NCBI GenBank assembly: GCA_019752925.1
Contig: JAIELP010000006.1
Coordinates: 434,001-498,000, forward strand
From: a bacterium
Lineage (GTDB): Bacteria; Bdellovibrionota; Bdellovibrionia; Bdellovibrionales; Bdellovibrionaceae
Length of the DNA stretch: 64,000 nt
Direction of reading: 5' to 3'
In this document: one piece after another, positions 62,355-64,000 of the stretch
Layout of the letters: every line of letters begins with the position of its first letter
Position numbering within the stretch: position 1 is the stretch's first letter
Position numbers and translations under genes: made by a program
Notes under the pieces: model-generated
Databases searched by the model: none
What the model saw: only the letters and a program-made list of their open reading frames with translations
Told to the model about the DNA's origin: nothing

Positions 62355-63695
62355 TTAACAGCTTGTTTTTTGAATCACATTAACAGCAGCTGCATAGATT
62401 TTTTTAATATCACCTTTATTGTAATAGCTTTCATGCTCAGCCAGGTAATCTGTAAGCTTTTTCTCAGGATAGTGGAGGCTCTGGTAAATCAGGTCTTCGG
62501 CTATAATGAGCACCGCAGCCAATGGGAATATAGTTAAAAAATTTAATTTTTGTGGAAATCCTGTGCCGTCAAATTTCTCATGATGCTGGTGAATTAGCTT
62601 ATCCACATCAGGCGGACAACTTGTCCAGTTAGTTACGAACTCTGCAGCAATTGTGGCGTGGTTGAATATTTTATAATTGGTCTGATGGTGTAATTCTTCA
62701 TGCAATTTTTGGTTTTTTATAAGCTCTTGTTTATTCGAAAACATAGTATCGCTTAGTTCCATATCGTGCAACAAACAGGCAAAAGTCATCTTTTGCTGTG
62801 TTCTCGGAGAATTCCAAGCGAGCTCTTTTAATATTTCTCCTGTTAAAAAAACCAAAGAATAGCAGTGAGGAGAAACATAATTTTTTGAGTTTGAAAGCTT
62901 AAGTCGCTCAAAAGTTTTTTTAAGCTCTTGATTTTTCTCAATTACAGCAAGTGTTTTGGCAATATTTTCTTTTGCTAAATCGGTAACTGAAGGAGACCAT
63001 CCAAAATTTCTCGAAGCTTCCAGGATTAAGCTCCAATCACCCTGTAAATTTGCTAAAGCCTCGTCGGTATTAATGTTATCCCAGTCAGCTTTCGCAAAAA
63101 TATTGCGCCGGTAATTAGAAATCAAAACTTTCAAATCAACGAGTTCAACATAAAGGTGAGTCAGTTTTTTATTTTTAAAGCGCACAACCTCATAAGAGTT
63201 AAATTGAGCACTATCGTTTAGAACTTTAATGTACTGACTAGCATTGAGTTTTATAAACAGCGGAACACCGGGTACTTCAATTTTTTCAAGTAAATCAATA
63301 CTGACAGGTAAATAGCTTTCTTTCTGAACTGGTATATTTTTTTGCGATATTAATGATTCAATTTTTTTAGTCAGATCTTTGTCATCAAAAGGTTTAGCTA
63401 TGCCATCAAAAAATGTCGGATTAGGGACTTGCTTTTTAAACTTCTCTTGATCAGTACTAATTAAAATAAACGGTGCATTGCTATTTTTTCTAACTTCAGC
63501 GTAAACTTCAGCGCCGTTCTTATGAGGCATATTAAAGTCACATAAAACAAGGTCAAAAGGGCCATCTGAGTTTAAAACATCTAAGGCATTTTGCCCGTCC
63601 ACTGCTTGTAGGATGTTTACATCGTAGTGAGAGGTTATCAGCATTGACAAAACTTCGCGTATGTCTTCTTCATCATCAATAATTAAAAACTTCAT
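62355..63695 (-). CDS. Response regulator with HD-GYP-like output domain
   Basis: The 446-residue protein has an N-terminal receiver (Asp53 in LCDFNMP), a middle part of unknown fold (about 120-265) and a C-terminal HD domain with HD in CLLHDMELSD, then HHQTNYKIFNH and IHQHHEKFDGTGFP. The last motif matches the HD-GYP consensus HHExxDGxGYP with Thr before Gly and Phe for Tyr, so it may degrade cyclic di-GMP or only bind it. The gene is convergent with the ATP-grasp gene at 7 bases. Confidence 0.85.
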   Translation of the reverse strand: MKFLIIDDEEDIREVLSMLITSHYDVNILQAVDGQNALDVLNSDGPFDLVLCDFNMPHKNGAEVYAEVRKNSNAPFILISTDQEKFKKQVPNPTFFDGIAKPFDDKDLTKKIESLISQKNIPVQKESYLPVSIDLLEKIEVPGVPLFIKLNASQYIKVLNDSAQFNSYEVVRFKNKKLTHLYVELVDLKVLISNYRRNIFAKADWDNINTDEALANLQGDWSLILEASRNFGWSPSVTDLAKENIAKTLAVIEKNQELKKTFERLKLSNSKNYVSPHCYSLVFLTGEILKELAWNSPRTQQKMTFACLLHDMELSDTMFSNKQELIKNQKLHEELHHQTNYKIFNHATIAAEFVTNWTSCPPDVDKLIHQHHEKFDGTGFPQKLNFLTIFPLAAVLIIAEDLIYQSLHYPEKKLTDYLAEHESYYNKGDIKKIYAAAVNVIQKTSC

Positions 63696-63833
63696 GGTAT
63701 TCCTTTGGTCATATATATCGGCCCTCTTTAAGGATGACTTGAGAGAAAACTGAGCTCTGAATTAAAGCGATACACGCACTGTTAAGAAGCTGTAAAGAAC
63801 TCGATTTTTTGCTGTTTAGACCTACCAGCTTGT

Positions 63834-64000
63834 TTAATTAAAAAACTTTGGAAAAAACATACCCGTGTTTTTTATATAATTCTTATAACTATCCGAAAAA
63901 CTACTTTCTAAAAAACTACTCTCTTCTTTTTTGGCTGCCCAGTAGTAATAGCCAGCTATGAGAAAGATTATTAATGTTAGTAGCTTGGATGGTAAGCTGA
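63834..64000 (-). CDS. C-terminal end of a membrane methyltransferase (ICMT/PEMT-like)
   Basis: The last 54 codons of a gene that runs off the right edge. They encode a hydrophobic helix followed by AAKKEESSFLESSF and YKNYIKNTGMFFPKFFN, then TAA. The A-x-x-E-E ... Y-x-x-Y-x3-T-G-x-F-x-P pattern is the C-terminus of isoprenylcysteine carboxyl methyltransferase-like phospholipid/protein methyltransferases. The gene would be upstream of and in line with the HD-GYP-like regulator, 138 bases apart. Confidence 0.6.
   Translation of the reverse strand, partial: SLPSKLLTLIIFLIAGYYYWAAKKEESSFLESSFSDSYKNYIKNTGMFFPKFFN

Noticed and set aside
1-64000. CRISPR arrays, transposases, integrases, tRNA and rRNA genes
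   Set aside because: I looked for evenly spaced direct repeats, IS-type coding regions and cloverleaf/rRNA cores and saw none; a tRNA scan by software would be decisive.

Overview
The window looks like a piece of chromosome from a low-GC (by eye about 40%) member of the Bdellovibrionota, most likely a relative of Bdellovibrio/Pseudobdellovibrio. The reasons are the gene set: a complete polar-flagellum export block ending in flhF, flhG and fliA, Tad/Flp pilus genes, many small lipoproteins and secreted proteins of no known family, and REC-linked signalling proteins. This placement is inference from content; no rRNA or tRNA gene was seen, and no CRISPR array or insertion sequence.

Layout. 1-8.7 kb is housekeeping: a cut-off lipoprotein, a lysine 2,3-aminomutase family enzyme, a DMT exporter, a UvrD/PcrA helicase, a SPOR protein, an inositol monophosphatase, an APH-fold kinase and a CBS-pair protein. 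8.88-19.56 kb is a flagellar operon in the order fliL-fliM-fliN-fliO-fliP-fliQ-fliR-flhB-flhA-flhF-flhG-fliA, preceded by a sigma-54-type promoter and closed by a strong terminator.

19.9-33.5 kb is an accessory-looking lipid/polyketide region between fliA and an rpoH-like sigma gene, and is the most interesting part. Its first half is a translationally coupled operon: a ketoacyl synthase III fused to a heme-oxygenase-like putative diiron oxidase, an unrecognised protein, two membrane fatty-acid-hydroxylase family enzymes and a secreted NlpC/P60- or CHAP-like protein. Its second half holds a luciferase-like monooxygenase, a carrier protein, an AMP-forming ligase and an MBOAT acyltransferase in one run, then (opposite strand) a LiuC-like hydratase and a type III polyketide synthase, then a membrane SGNH hydrolase. 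Carrier, ligase, MBOAT and SGNH protein together match the parts list of a Dlt-type system that activates an acyl or aminoacyl group and esterifies it onto a surface polymer. A compact CAT/WS-DGAT-fold acyltransferase lies next to them but is coupled to the rpoH-like gene.

34-47.3 kb has the sigma factor, a PHA-system-like protein, aspS, and a Tad pilus apparatus in two minus-strand pieces (secretin plus CpaF ATPase; Flp pilin, TadE-like proteins, a CpaB-like protein) separated by a REC-histidine kinase, a Gly/Gln-rich secreted protein and an amidohydrolase. 47.4-53.6 kb is folD, a Rieske oxygenase, an RlmI-like methyltransferase, an MFS transporter, a small membrane protein and a ClC channel. 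53.7-58.9 kb is envelope proteins of unknown role. 58.9-62.3 kb holds a radical SAM protein with a small secreted protein, divergent from an HExxH metallopeptidase plus ATP-grasp ligase, a gene content that resembles peptide-modifying loci. The window ends with a REC-HD-GYP-like regulator and the C-terminus of a probable methyltransferase.
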